From JAEUJM01 sp041918615 (GTDB taxonomy: Bacteria; Actinomycetota; Acidimicrobiia; Acidimicrobiales; DATDAH01): a DNA stretch of 64,000 bases. The position numbers and the translations under genes were made by a program. The notes beneath the pieces were generated by a model. The model saw only the letters and a program-made list of their open reading frames with translations, was not told where the DNA came from and made no database searches. Where the stretch lies: assembly GCA_041918615.1 (NCBI GenBank), contig JAYRVH010000043.1, positions 1 to 64,000 of the forward strand, read 5' to 3'. This document shows, piece by piece, positions 40,433 to 49,822 of this stretch (positions within the stretch are counted from its first letter, which is position 1; every line of letters begins with the position of its first letter).

Positions 40433-41581
40433 TCAGGCACGGGCACGCCAACGCTCGATGTCGTCGTACAGCAATGGGGCGCGCTGGTCGATACCGAAGC
40501 CTCCGCGCGCCCGCTCGGCGGCACGACGACCCAGCTCGCCTCGAAGGTCGGGGTCCTCGACGAGTTGGGCGACGCGGGCGGCCATGGCCTCGACGTCGAG
40601 GTAGGGAACGACGAAGCCACACTCGTCCCCACCGATGAACTCGGAGATGCCGGTGTTGTCGAAGCAGACCACCGGCGTGCCGACGAGCGAGCTCTCGAGG
40701 CAGACCAGGGGGAACGGGTCTTCCCGGGACGTGAGCGCGAACACGTCGAACAACCGGAACCAGTCCCGCGGCTTCGGCACCGCCGGCACCAGGTGCATCC
40801 GGCCGCGGAGGCCCGACCGGTCGATGAGCACCTCGAGCCGACTGGTCTCGGGATCGTCCTCACTGCCGCCCAGCCACACGAAATGGGTCGAAGCGGTCGA
40901 CTCCTGACGCGCCAGGAGTGCGGCCACCGCCAGGAACAGGTCGGGGCCCTTCCGCATCTCACGGACGCCGACCGCCCCGACCACCGGCGCGTCCGCCGGG
41001 ATCCCGAGCGACACCCGCAACCGATCGCCGCCCTCATCACGCTCGACGTCGCTGTTCCCGTCGTCGTCGAGCGCGTCGATGTCGATGAACTCGTAGTGAC
41101 GGACGACGTCGGCGGCCGCCACACCGTGGTTCTCGACGAGGGTCGCCTTCACGAGCTCGGATGCGGCGACGAACTGGGTCGTCCGCTCGAGGACCAGGTC
41201 GAGAAGGCCCGGGCGCAGGCCCCTCGAGAGGCCTTCCTCGAGCTCGTGCACGTGGGTGACGACCACCCGCTCGTGGGCGGGGTCCAGCAGGCCGAGGACG
41301 GGGGCGCTCGCCGAGCTGTTGCAGTACACCATGGGCACCTGCTGCAGCCGTCGAGGCAGTTCGGTCGCCCCCGGGCCACCACCGTCGAGCAGCGTGACCT
41401 CCGTCACCTCCCGATAGTCGTCGACCAGGTCACCGCCGCGCCACAGCACGAGTTCGAACCGAAGGTCGCTGTGCTCACGAATCCACCGGAGCAGGTAGAG
41501 GAACATCAGCGGGGCACCCGTGCGGGTGGCCTCGTGACCCACGAAGAGAACCTCTGGCTGCTCGCCGTCGAAGGCGCTCAC
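40433..41581 (-). CDS. Tandem GT4 paralog 7 (intact motifs)
   Basis: 382 residues from GTG at 41581 (GTGA overlap). The front is VLFVGHEATRTGAPLMFLYL and the middle THVHELEEGLSRGLRPG. Lys lies in VREMRKGPDLFLAVA (M for the usual W) and the acidic block is REDPFPLVCLESSLVGTP. CFDNTGISEFIGGDECGF resembles paralogs 2 and 3, so this is probably their nearest kin though it now stands between degenerate members. RHYEFIDIDALDD marks the inter-domain hinge. Its stop is followed by the 87-bp gap. Confidence 0.9.
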   Translation of the reverse strand: MSAFDGEQPEVLFVGHEATRTGAPLMFLYLLRWIREHSDLRFELVLWRGGDLVDDYREVTEVTLLDGGGPGATELPRRLQQVPMVYCNSSASAPVLGLLDPAHERVVVTHVHELEEGLSRGLRPGLLDLVLERTTQFVAASELVKATLVENHGVAAADVVRHYEFIDIDALDDDGNSDVERDEGGDRLRVSLGIPADAPVVGAVGVREMRKGPDLFLAVAALLARQESTASTHFVWLGGSEDDPETSRLEVLIDRSGLRGRMHLVPAVPKPRDWFRLFDVFALTSREDPFPLVCLESSLVGTPVVCFDNTGISEFIGGDECGFVVPYLDVEAMAARVAQLVEDPDLRGELGRRAAERARGGFGIDQRAPLLYDDIERWRARA

Positions 41582-42819
41582 CGGGACTCCCATCCAGCGG
41601 CGCCCGCCAACTCGCTTCGCACGAACCGGGCCGCCGGAGCCGGCCCGTAGTGGGCATCGACCGCAGCGATCACCGTTCTGCGGGCGTCTCGGTACCGATC
41701 GGGGTCGGCCACCAGTGCGGCCACCCGGGAGGCCAGCTCGGGGAGATCCACCTCGCTCAACACGAGTCCGCCTTCGGTGCCTCCGGCCAGTTCGGCGACC
41801 GGGCTCCACGCGAAGCAGGCCACGGGTGTGCCCCGCCGAATCTCCTGCTCGTAGCTGTACGGGAGCTTCGCCTCGTCGAGTGCCCACAGCACCACCAGAT
41901 CGCAGAGATCCACGAACGGGGAGGGATCTGACATCGAGCGATCCTGGTGGTCGGGGAACATCAGGGCCAGATGCACGCGTTCGGAGATCCCGGCACGGAG
42001 GACATCGTGGCTGAACCACGAGCGCGTTGCGTCGTCCGGCGCGATGGCGAGGATCTCGAAGTCATGATCGGGCAGCCGCTTGTCGAGCAGCGCCGCGAAC
42101 AGGGCAAGCGACTCCGAACCGGATCCCGCCAAGGTTTGAAACGCACCCACCAGGAACGCGTCGGGATCAATTCCCAGCGCCTCTCGCCTCGCAGCGACCC
42201 CGGGCCTTGTCGCCGCCGGACCGCCATCGACCGACTCGAAGTAGTCGGGAAACGGCCTGACGCGGGCCGGCTCGACCCGGTACCGGTTCTCCAGTAGCAG
42301 CCTCATGTCCGGGTCGTCGACGAGGAACCGGTCGACGCGCCGGGTCACGAGGGCGCGGTCACGGCGCCGGAGGATGTTCCGCAACGGCGGGGTGGACCGG
42401 CCCAGGTGGCAGAGCACCGTGGGTGCGGCGATGGGAAGGTACCGGAGCACCTGGAGGGCCATGACGGTGTGGAGGTAGACCACGTCCCCCGGCTGCCAGG
42501 GCCCGAGGCCGAGCCGGCGCGCGCGCCGCGCGTACCCCATCCGCCGGAGACGCAGGGCGAAGCACACCCGCTCGACGAGCGCCTCCCGCGATTCTCGCTC
42601 GAGGTCCCGCACGACCGTGGTGGGAGCGATGGCACGGAACTTCTCGAGGCTCGGGCCTCCCGAGAACAGCAGGAAGCTGAGCTCTGCCGGCAGGTCCGAC
42701 GCCAGCGACCCCATCAGCGAGAGGAAGAAGGCCGTCTCATCGGAGTCGTCCGCCTGGTCCGAGACGACCACCAGCCGGGCCGGTCGACTCGACGCCGGTG
42801 CGGCCGCGGCGACCGTCAC
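41578..42819 (-). CDS. Tandem GT4-like paralog 8 (degenerate class)
   Basis: 413 residues from GTG at 42819 (GTGA). Degenerate type: front LVVVSDQADDSDETAFFLSL and middle GDVVYLHTVMALQVLRYLP. The Lys block is GAFQTLAGSGSESLALFAAL with no lysine. The acidic block is altered to DEAKLPYSYEQEIRRGTPVA. An insertion MFPDHQDRSMSDPSPFVDLC precedes it. Alone among intact members 7 and 9, it shows that the degenerate class is interspersed and not one block. Its N-domain is nearest paralog 5 (ERVCFALRLR shared). Confidence 0.8.
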   Translation of the reverse strand: MTVAAAAPASSRPARLVVVSDQADDSDETAFFLSLMGSLASDLPAELSFLLFSGGPSLEKFRAIAPTTVVRDLERESREALVERVCFALRLRRMGYARRARRLGLGPWQPGDVVYLHTVMALQVLRYLPIAAPTVLCHLGRSTPPLRNILRRRDRALVTRRVDRFLVDDPDMRLLLENRYRVEPARVRPFPDYFESVDGGPAATRPGVAARREALGIDPDAFLVGAFQTLAGSGSESLALFAALLDKRLPDHDFEILAIAPDDATRSWFSHDVLRAGISERVHLALMFPDHQDRSMSDPSPFVDLCDLVVLWALDEAKLPYSYEQEIRRGTPVACFAWSPVAELAGGTEGGLVLSEVDLPELASRVAALVADPDRYRDARRTVIAAVDAHYGPAPAARFVRSELAGAAGWESR

Positions 42820-43901
42820 CGCAACCCCCGGCGGATCTCGGCCAGCACCTTCGGCGCGCCGACCGAGAGATCGTGATGGGCCCGCACGGCCTGGGCGAGC
42901 GACTCGCCGACCCGACGCGCCACCTCGGGCGCCTCGAGCCAACCGTCGATTCGATCGGCCATCGCCTCGACGTCGCCGTAGGGAAGGACGCCGACCCCGG
43001 CGTGGGCGAGCAACTCGCCCACGCCCCCGCTGTCGAACGCCGCTATCGGGAGCCCCAGTGCGGCCGCCTCGAGCGCCACGCGGGGAAACGGATCCTCGCG
43101 TGACGTGAGCGCGAAGACGTCCATCAGGGACTGGAACGCAGCGGGTCGAGGGTCGTCAGGCAGCAGGTGGACCCGGTCGGCGATCCCGGCGCGTCGCAGG
43201 TCGTCCTCGATCCGGCGACCGTGCTCCCAGTCCGGCTCGCTGCCCAACCAGAGGAATTGGGTCGCGCGGGAGGGATGCCGCCGGGTCACCTCGACCGCGA
43301 CCTGGATGAACCAATCTGCGCCCTTGCGCCAAGTCCTCGAACCCAGCGCTCCCACCACGGTAAGGGCCGGAGGGAGCCCCGCTCTCACCCTGGCGGCGTC
43401 GATGACATCGGGATCCGCGGTCACGGCATCCACGGGGATGGATCCGTGGGCCGTGACCACCCGGTCCGGCTGGACGCCGCAGCTGTCCATGAGGTGTAGC
43501 CGGACGAAGTCGGAGACCGCGAGGAAGCGGTCCGCGCGGGCGAGCACGGCGTCGCGCGTCGCGGCGGGGAGGACCTGGTCGATGGCGAATCCGAGCTCGG
43601 GCACCCGCGCGACCACGTACGAACCGGTGAAGCTCGAGGTGAGGAGCACCTCGCCGCTGAAGATGCTGTTCAGGAACAGCACGTCGGGCGGAGGTGCCGC
43701 CACGAGCTCCTCGACGGAACGGACCGCCGCCATCGACTCGAACTCCTCGGCCAACGGGCCGCCGTGGACCAGCACGACCTCGACGTCGATGTCGGCGGCA
43801 TGGTCGCGTAGCCAGTCGAGGAACTGGAGCAGACCGACCGGTGCTCCGGTGAGTGTGGCCTCGTGAGAGACGAACACGACCCGTGGCCTCGACCCGTTCA
43901 C
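42816..43901 (-). CDS. Tandem GT4 paralog 9 (intact motifs)
   Basis: 361 residues, GTG overlapping the next stop. The front is VVFVSHEATLTGAPVGLLQF. A short N-domain lacks the HVHELE helix and has VARVPELGFAIDQVL, as in paralog 1. Lys is in SRTWRKGADWFIQVA and the acidic block is REDPFPRVALEAAALGLP. FDSGGVGELLAHAGVGVLPY is its own version of the loop before the C-terminal helix. With paralog 1 it forms a sub-pair, suggesting the same acceptor type. Confidence 0.88.
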   Translation of the reverse strand: MNGSRPRVVFVSHEATLTGAPVGLLQFLDWLRDHAADIDVEVVLVHGGPLAEEFESMAAVRSVEELVAAPPPDVLFLNSIFSGEVLLTSSFTGSYVVARVPELGFAIDQVLPAATRDAVLARADRFLAVSDFVRLHLMDSCGVQPDRVVTAHGSIPVDAVTADPDVIDAARVRAGLPPALTVVGALGSRTWRKGADWFIQVAVEVTRRHPSRATQFLWLGSEPDWEHGRRIEDDLRRAGIADRVHLLPDDPRPAAFQSLMDVFALTSREDPFPRVALEAAALGLPIAAFDSGGVGELLAHAGVGVLPYGDVEAMADRIDGWLEAPEVARRVGESLAQAVRAHHDLSVGAPKVLAEIRRGLR

Positions 43902-44950
43902 GACGCGAGCACCTCCTGCATCTCGGCCAGGAGCCGCGGTGCGGCCACACCGATGTCGTGCTCGGCGAGCACCCTCCGCCCGGCGGCCGCGGTGAGCGAC
44001 CGCCGATGCTCGGGATCACCCAACAACGCGGCCACCTCGTCGGCCATGGCCTCGAGATCCGGGTAGGGAACCACGATCCCGCAGCCATCGGAAAGGAACT
44101 CACGCGCCCCCGTGCTGTCGAAAGCGACCACCGGCACACCGAGGGCGGCAGCCTCGAGGCAGGTGAGGGGGAACGGGTCGTCACGCGACAGCAGGGCGAA
44201 GACGTCGTAGGCCGCGAACCAGGGGCGTGCATCTGGCTGCTCGCCGATGAATTCGACCGCCGAGCCCAGGCCCACACGCTCGCGGTCCCTGAGGACAGGA
44301 TCGATCTCGGGGCCCGTGGCGACGCCACCCACCCATCGGAACCGGGCCTCGGGCACCGACTGCCGCACGAGGCGTGCCAGACCGAGGAAGAGATCGGGCG
44401 CCTTGCGCCACTCAGTGGTACCCGACGTGCCGACCAGCGCTGCCGGTCCGCTCGTGCCCGGTGCCCGCGTCCTCCGGCAGCGCCGGACGGCCGCCACGTC
44501 GATGAACCCGTAGTGCCTGACCATCCGATCGTGCTCGACACCGAGGCACCGGGACACCGCGTCGTGCACCATGTCGGAGACGACGATGAACCGGTCCACC
44601 CGGTGCCGTAGCCGATCTCGGTCGGTGGCCGAGATCCAGTGGTTGAGAGCGAAGTCGAGCTCGTGGACATGGCAGATGACCGAAGGCCCTTCGGCGAGGT
44701 GCTCGAGCGCAGGCGCACTGCCGACCGTGTTGAGGTAGACGAGATCGGCGCCCGTCGAGGCCAGGTCCTCCACCCCGACCATCGCACCCACCCGGCTGAA
44801 ATCGGCTTCGAGCGGCCCACCCTCGAGCAGGACGGTCGAGATCTCCAGCTCCGCGTGCTCGAGGAGCCACCGTTGGAACGCCAGGAGCAGGAGTGGCGCA
44901 CCGCTGCGGCTGGCGTTGTGCGAGACGAACACGACCTTCGGCGCCGTCAA
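43898..44950 (-). CDS. Tandem GT4 paralog 10 (intact motifs)
   Basis: 350 residues, the shortest member. The front is VVFVSHNASRSGAPLLLLAF, followed by ICHVHELDFALNHW. Lys is in TTEWRKAPDLFLGLARL and the acidic block is RDDPFPLTCLEAAALGVP (Asp for the usual Glu just before the DPF). FDSTGAREFLSDGCGIVVPY follows. RHYGFIDVAAVRRCRRTRAP has an unusually basic hinge. The start overlaps the end of paralog 11 by 4 nt (ATGA). Confidence 0.88.
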   Translation of the reverse strand: MTAPKVVFVSHNASRSGAPLLLLAFQRWLLEHAELEISTVLLEGGPLEADFSRVGAMVGVEDLASTGADLVYLNTVGSAPALEHLAEGPSVICHVHELDFALNHWISATDRDRLRHRVDRFIVVSDMVHDAVSRCLGVEHDRMVRHYGFIDVAAVRRCRRTRAPGTSGPAALVGTSGTTEWRKAPDLFLGLARLVRQSVPEARFRWVGGVATGPEIDPVLRDRERVGLGSAVEFIGEQPDARPWFAAYDVFALLSRDDPFPLTCLEAAALGVPVVAFDSTGAREFLSDGCGIVVPYPDLEAMADEVAALLGDPEHRRSLTAAAGRRVLAEHDIGVAAPRLLAEMQEVLAS

Positions 44951-46173
44951 GGCGCCCCGCAGATCAATCGCAGCAGGAAGGCCGGCCGCGCCGAGGCCAC
45001 GTGCCGATCACCGAAGCGGCGCCCGGCGAGCCGTCCCATCGACACCCGGCCTTCGTCGTCGCCGATCAGGTCGGCCGTCGCCCGCGCCATTCCCGCTAGA
45101 TCGAGGAAGTCGACCAGGCGGCCGGCATCGTCGCCCACGAACTCCTCGAGCCCCGGCGTCCGGAACCCGACGACGGCCTGGCTCATCGACGCCCACGGGA
45201 TGTAGGGCCGAGGCCCATCCGGCTCGCGACTGGTCAGCAGTCGCACGTCGGCCAGCCACAGGAGCTCTGCGTCCTCGGGCGAGAGGAGGTGCACGTGCGC
45301 CTCGAGGCCCATGTGGACGATGTCGTGGTCCAACTGACGAAGCTCCAGCGCCTCGGTCGGATCGCGCTTGGTCGACACCTCGTCGACCCAGCAGAGTGCG
45401 ACATCCATGCCGAGCCGCTCGCGCAGGATCCAGCCCGTCCGCACGAAGAGGTCGGCACCGCCGAACCAGACCAGTGGGCCCGACCCGACGACAATGGGCG
45501 TGCTCGGATCGATGCCCAGGCGATCGCGCCATGCCGCCAACCGATGTTCATCGGGACGCTCGGGCCGGGCGTCGAAGAGCAGCTCCTCGGGTCGGAGGGA
45601 GACCACCTTCGACGACGCCACGCCGAGCGACGCCAGACGCTCCCTGCTCTCCTCCTCCTGGATGAAGAACCGGTCGGCGCGGTCGAGGACCAGCGCCAGG
45701 TCATCCGCGCGGAGCGGCACGCGCGGGTCGTCCTCGGTCATCTCGCCGGCGGGAACCAGGACGTCGACGGGTGGTCGCAGGGGATCAGGCAGGAAGCGCA
45801 GCAACGGCGCGGCGGCAGGGCTGGTCAGGCAGACGACGTCGGGCTCGCTGGTGTTCCAGCGGGGCAGGCCCAGGCGGTGCCGTCGGACCGCGTGGCATGC
45901 CGCCGGAAGACCCACGCGGTGAAGCGCCCGCTCCGCCAACGAGGCCGGTGCGAGCTTCGAGAGCTCGGAGACCACCGACACGGGGCCGAGGGCCCGCAGG
46001 TCGTCGAGCAGCACCCCGCCCGTCCACGCGATCGCCTCGAAGGACGCGGTGTCGTCCTCGGCGACCGCCTGAAGGAGGTCAAGTGCCGCGCGCCCCGCAA
46101 CATCGTCGTTGGCGTCCGGCAGCAGCACCAGCAGCTTCGATCCCGAGGATCGGGTCGCCAGGGGAGCCGTCAC
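44947..46173 (-). CDS. Tandem GT4-like paralog 11 (most diverged, degenerate)
   Basis: 408 residues from GTG at 46173 (GTGA). The front is KLLVLLPDANDDVAGRAALD. YLHTVxxxQVLRYL of the other degenerate members is here VVCLTSPAAAPLLRFLP. The Lys block is GSGPLVWFGGADLFVRTG, where glycine stands for lysine but ADLF is kept. The acidic block has become REPDGPRPYIPWASMSQAVV, with the second glutamate lost. It retains FVGDDAGRLVDFLDLAGMAR at the end. It looks independently decayed from a different ancestor than paralogs 4-6 and 8. Catalysis is unlikely; a binding or scaffold role is possible. Confidence 0.75.
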   Translation of the reverse strand: MTAPLATRSSGSKLLVLLPDANDDVAGRAALDLLQAVAEDDTASFEAIAWTGGVLLDDLRALGPVSVVSELSKLAPASLAERALHRVGLPAACHAVRRHRLGLPRWNTSEPDVVCLTSPAAAPLLRFLPDPLRPPVDVLVPAGEMTEDDPRVPLRADDLALVLDRADRFFIQEEESRERLASLGVASSKVVSLRPEELLFDARPERPDEHRLAAWRDRLGIDPSTPIVVGSGPLVWFGGADLFVRTGWILRERLGMDVALCWVDEVSTKRDPTEALELRQLDHDIVHMGLEAHVHLLSPEDAELLWLADVRLLTSREPDGPRPYIPWASMSQAVVGFRTPGLEEFVGDDAGRLVDFLDLAGMARATADLIGDDEGRVSMGRLAGRRFGDRHVASARPAFLLRLICGAP

Positions 46174-47375
46174 GGGAACAGGGGCTCCATGGCGTCGTAC
46201 CAGGTCGGAGCGCACAGCGACACGTCGTACCGCTCGCGGACCCGGACACCACCCAGCGCTCCCCTGCGCCGGCGCTCCTCGTCATCTGCGGCGAGCTCGA
46301 CCACACGCCGGGCCATGGCCTCGACATCGGGGAAGGGGACGACCGCCCCACACTCATCGGCACCGACGAAATCCACCATGCCCCCGGTATCGAAGCACAG
46401 GACCGGGTTGCCCACCGACGCGTTCTCGAGGCAGACGAGCGGGAAGGAATCCTCGCGGGAGGTGAGGAGAAAGAGGTCGAACAGACGGAACCAGTCCCAC
46501 GGGTTCGACTGGCGACCCGGGAAGTGGACCCGACCGGAGAGGCCGGCCCGCGCCACCTCGTCGGCGAGACGAGCCTGGTAGCCCTGGTCGTCCCCGCCGA
46601 TCCAGACGAAGTGCAGGGGGAGGTCGGGCGCCTTCTCGTGCGCCGACCGGGCAACCTGCACGAAGAGCTCGGGGGCCTTGCGCCACTCCATCACGCCGGC
46701 CGAGCCCACAACCACGGCGTCGTCGGGGATCCCCAGCTCGCCACGGTCGACCACGCGCACTGGCGGCGGCGGGGTCGTGTTGACGAACTCCTGCGCCAGG
46801 GCGATGCGCTCGGGGGCCACACCGAACTCGATCAGGGCATCGCGGATGACCGGGACACCGGCGACGAACCGGTCGGTCTCGCGGCGCAGGCGCCCGCCGT
46901 TGTCGTCGAGGTGAACCAGCTGGAGGCCGAGCTCCAGCGTCATGGTGATCACGCGAGGTCGCCGGGGCCGGACGTAGCGGAGGTAGTCGTTGGGGCCGAC
47001 GCACACCACGACCACGGTGCGGAGTTTGGGTATCCGCCACAACCACGTTCGCAGGCGCACACCGCGGGCCCAGCCGGCGACTCGGCGGCCGGGGGGGCCA
47101 CCGAAGCGTTCGAGCGCGACTGGTAGACGCCACTCACGCAGCCTGTCGGCGTCGTGGACAGGAGCGAGCTCGGCGAATTCCCGGTCGAGCTCACCGCCGG
47201 TCCACAAGAGGACCTCGAAGCGGACGTCGGTGTTGGCCGAGATCCACCGCAGGAGGTCGAGCAGGATCATCGGCGGCCCCACCCGGTCGCCGGAGTGCGT
47301 GACGAAGAGCACGGTCCCTCGGCCAGGCTGGTGCACGATGGGCGAGTGTAAGGAGGCCTCGTGATCTGGTGCCAC
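46170..47375 (-). CDS. Tandem GT4 paralog 12 (intact motifs)
   Basis: 401 residues from GTG at 47375; an in-frame GTG at 47336 would remove 13 residues and is equally usable. The front is VLFVTHSGDRVGPPMILLDL (GPP in place of GAP). The N-domain helix normally HVHELE is TMTLELGLQLVHLDD. Lys is in VMEWRKAPELFVQVA and the acidic block is REDSFPLVCLENASVGNP. FDTGGMVDFVGADECGAVVP follows. It is separated from paralog 13 by only 24 bp, with no obvious promoter in between. Confidence 0.87.
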   Translation of the reverse strand: MAPDHEASLHSPIVHQPGRGTVLFVTHSGDRVGPPMILLDLLRWISANTDVRFEVLLWTGGELDREFAELAPVHDADRLREWRLPVALERFGGPPGRRVAGWARGVRLRTWLWRIPKLRTVVVVCVGPNDYLRYVRPRRPRVITMTLELGLQLVHLDDNGGRLRRETDRFVAGVPVIRDALIEFGVAPERIALAQEFVNTTPPPPVRVVDRGELGIPDDAVVVGSAGVMEWRKAPELFVQVARSAHEKAPDLPLHFVWIGGDDQGYQARLADEVARAGLSGRVHFPGRQSNPWDWFRLFDLFLLTSREDSFPLVCLENASVGNPVLCFDTGGMVDFVGADECGAVVPFPDVEAMARRVVELAADDEERRRRGALGGVRVRERYDVSLCAPTWYDAMEPLFP

Positions 47376-47399
47376 TTCCCTTGGCGCCTGATCCGCTGC

Positions 47400-48611
47400 T
47401 CACGCCCGTCGACCGCCGGTCGTTTCGCGTGCCAGGAGCGACATCAGCAGGTCGTTGAGGGCGGGCGCCACCGCCGAGGTGTCGTGCCGAGCTCGGACGT
47501 CGGCGGCGAGCCGTTCGCCCATGCGGGCCCGCCGGTCGGGCGCACGAAGCAGCGCCGCGACCTCGTCGGCCATCGCCTCGACGTCGAGCGCGGGCACCAC
47601 CACGCCGTTGTCGCCGTCGAGCAGCTCGGCCATGCCCCCGTTGTCGAAGGACACCACCGGCGTGGCCACCAGCCCCGCCTCGAGGCACACCAGCGGGAAC
47701 GGGTCTTCGCGCGAGGTCAGCACCAGAAGGTCGAACATCCGGTACCAGTCGACGGCGTTGCTCTGCTCGCCCACGAAGTGCACCCGCTCGGCCAGCCCGG
47801 CGTCGCGTAGATCGTGTTCGAGGCGCTCGATCTCCAGCCGGGCCGGGCCCCCGCCCACCCAGACCAGGTGCACCGGGCCCGCCGGGTGACCTTCGAGGAG
47901 ACGCGCCAACTGGAGGAAGAGGTCGGTGCCCTTCCGCCATTCCTGGGTTCCCGCGGCGCCGACCACCGGCGCATCCGACGGAATCCCGGCTGATGCCCGC
48001 AGCGCCTCCGGCGACGTGCGCGCCGGAGCCGTCACCACATCGGCATCCACGAACTCGTAGTGGCGGCTCACCCGCTCGGGGGCGATGCCCTCGCCCTCGA
48101 TCAGGTTGTCCCGTACCCGGTCCGCCACGGCCACGAAGTGGTCGGTCGCGTCGAGCCATCGCTGCCGATCGGCGGCCACGGGGAGCGCGAAGCCGATCGC
48201 CATCGCCAGCTCGTGCACGTGCGAGACGAGCGGGCCGGCGATCGGCGGCAGGTGGGCGAGGGCGTGGGCGCTCTCGGCACAGTTCAACCAGTAGAGGTCG
48301 AACCCGGTGAGGTGCCGGAGCCGGGGGCGCAGGCGGGCGGCGCGGAGACGGCGCGCCGCCCCGTCGAGTCCGAGGACCGGGAGGTTGCGCTCGAGCAGCT
48401 CGACCCGACTGCCTCGATCGAATCGCCCGGCGACGTGGACGGGAGCGACCTCTCGGAATGCCGCCTCGAGGGGGCCGTCCCGCCACAGGAGCACCTCGGC
48501 GTCGACGTCACCGTGGTCGGCCAGCCAACGGAGGAACGACAAGAGCACGGCAGGGGCCCCGGTGCGGGTGGCCTGGTGCGAGACGAACAGCACCCGCGGT
48601 CGTCGGGTCAC
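47400..48611 (-). CDS. Tandem GT4 paralog 13 (intact motifs)
   Basis: 403 residues from GTG at 48611 (GTGA). The front is VLFVSHQATRTGAPAVLLSF and the middle VSHVHELAMAIGFALPVAAD. Lys is in TQEWRKGTDLFLQLARLL and the acidic block is REDPFPLVCLEAGLVATP. FDNGGMAELLDGDNGVVVPA follows, and the protein ends LLARETTGGRRA. It has the cleanest match to the ordinary GT4 pattern among the members right of the degenerate ones. Its N-domain is closest to the distant fifteenth paralog at 60291. Confidence 0.9.
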   Translation of the reverse strand: MTRRPRVLFVSHQATRTGAPAVLLSFLRWLADHGDVDAEVLLWRDGPLEAAFREVAPVHVAGRFDRGSRVELLERNLPVLGLDGAARRLRAARLRPRLRHLTGFDLYWLNCAESAHALAHLPPIAGPLVSHVHELAMAIGFALPVAADRQRWLDATDHFVAVADRVRDNLIEGEGIAPERVSRHYEFVDADVVTAPARTSPEALRASAGIPSDAPVVGAAGTQEWRKGTDLFLQLARLLEGHPAGPVHLVWVGGGPARLEIERLEHDLRDAGLAERVHFVGEQSNAVDWYRMFDLLVLTSREDPFPLVCLEAGLVATPVVSFDNGGMAELLDGDNGVVVPALDVEAMADEVAALLRAPDRRARMGERLAADVRARHDTSAVAPALNDLLMSLLARETTGGRRA

Positions 48612-49822
48612 GCCAGCACCTTCTGGAGCTCCCGCCACCAATGGGGCGCGCCGACCGACACGTCGAAGTCGGCGTACACCCGCTCGCGGGCGCGTGCCCC
48701 CATCTGCCGAGCCGCGACCCGCTCCCCCGCCCAGTCGGCGATCTGCGCGGCCATGGCGTCGATGCCGAGGAAGGGCACCTGCACCCCTTCGCCGTCCCGA
48801 AAAACCTCGCCCAGGCAGGTGTTGTCGAAGCAGATGACCGGACGGCCCGCCCGCGCCGCCTCGAGGCAGACCAGGGGCAGGGCGTCCTCACGCGACGTCA
48901 GGGCGAAGGCGTCGAACATGGCGAACGGCTCGGTGAGGTCCTGGAGGGCACCCACGAAATGGACGGTGTCGGCGAGCCCGGCGGCGTGCAGGTCGTGGGC
49001 GAGGGGTGCGAACTTGACGCCGTCGGTGGGCCCACCGATCCACACCAGGTGGACCGGCTGGGCGCCCGGCCCGGCCCGGTGGCGCCGGAGGGCCACGCCC
49101 AGCCGGATGAACAGGTCGGGGCCCTTCCGCCAGGCGGTCGGACCACAGCCCCCGACCACGAACGCGTCGGCGGGGATGCCGAGTGACGACCGCAGGGCCA
49201 GGCCGTCGGGCGCCTCGGGTCGCGGGTCGCCGTTCATCTCGCGATGGACGTCGATGAACTCGTGGCCAACGACGACACGGGACGGATCCACCCCGGGGCG
49301 GCGCAGGAGGTTCTCGGCGATACCGGTGGCGCCCGCCAGGAAGAGGTCGGTGCGGGCCACGAGCGCCTGCCAGTCCTGCGGTTGCAGGGCGTCGAGCACC
49401 TGGTCGAGCTCGTGCACGGCGGTGATCACCCGTTGGCCGGGCGTCGGGGGAAGCCCTCGGAGTGCCGGGGCGCTGGCCACGCTGTTCAGCCAGACGGCGT
49501 CGTAGCCACGGGAGCGGGCGAGCAGCACCCGCAGCCTCGCCCCGGCCACGCGGGAGGACAACCCCGTGAGGCCGACCTTGCCGAGCCCGAGGTATGCGAT
49601 CTCCGCGGGCGTCCACTCTTCGAACGGCGCCAGCACCTGGAGCGGGCCGAGCGCACGGAAGTCGGCCTCGAGCGGCCCGCCCCGGAGGGCGACCACGTCG
49701 ACGTCGAGCTGACCGGGAGCTTCTTCGCTGATCCAGCGCAGGAAGTGCAGGAGCATGGCCGGCGCACCGCTCCGGGACGCGTCATGGGTGACGGCGAGCA
49801 GTCGGGGCGGCACGCCGCTCAT
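48608..49822 (-). CDS. Tandem GT4 paralog 14 (intact motifs)
   Basis: 404 residues, ATG overlapping the stop of the bi-domain oxidoreductase (ATGA), hence first of the array in transcription order. The front is LLAVTHDASRSGAPAMLLHF and the middle TAVHELDQVLDALQPQDW. Lys is in PTAWRKGPDLFIRLGVAL and the acidic block is REDALPLVCLEAARAGRP. FDNTCLGEVFRDGEGVQVPF ends the donor site. Being first and adjacent to the oxidoreductase, it may act on the sugar that enzyme forms. Confidence 0.88.
   Translation of the reverse strand: MSGVPPRLLAVTHDASRSGAPAMLLHFLRWISEEAPGQLDVDVVALRGGPLEADFRALGPLQVLAPFEEWTPAEIAYLGLGKVGLTGLSSRVAGARLRVLLARSRGYDAVWLNSVASAPALRGLPPTPGQRVITAVHELDQVLDALQPQDWQALVARTDLFLAGATGIAENLLRRPGVDPSRVVVGHEFIDVHREMNGDPRPEAPDGLALRSSLGIPADAFVVGGCGPTAWRKGPDLFIRLGVALRRHRAGPGAQPVHLVWIGGPTDGVKFAPLAHDLHAAGLADTVHFVGALQDLTEPFAMFDAFALTSREDALPLVCLEAARAGRPVICFDNTCLGEVFRDGEGVQVPFLGIDAMAAQIADWAGERVAARQMGARARERVYADFDVSVGAPHWWRELQKVLA

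Noticed and set aside
37962..40622. 886-residue minus-strand protein
   Set aside because: Residues before GTG 39161 are an out-of-frame shadow of paralog 6; the true gene begins at the GTGA overlap.
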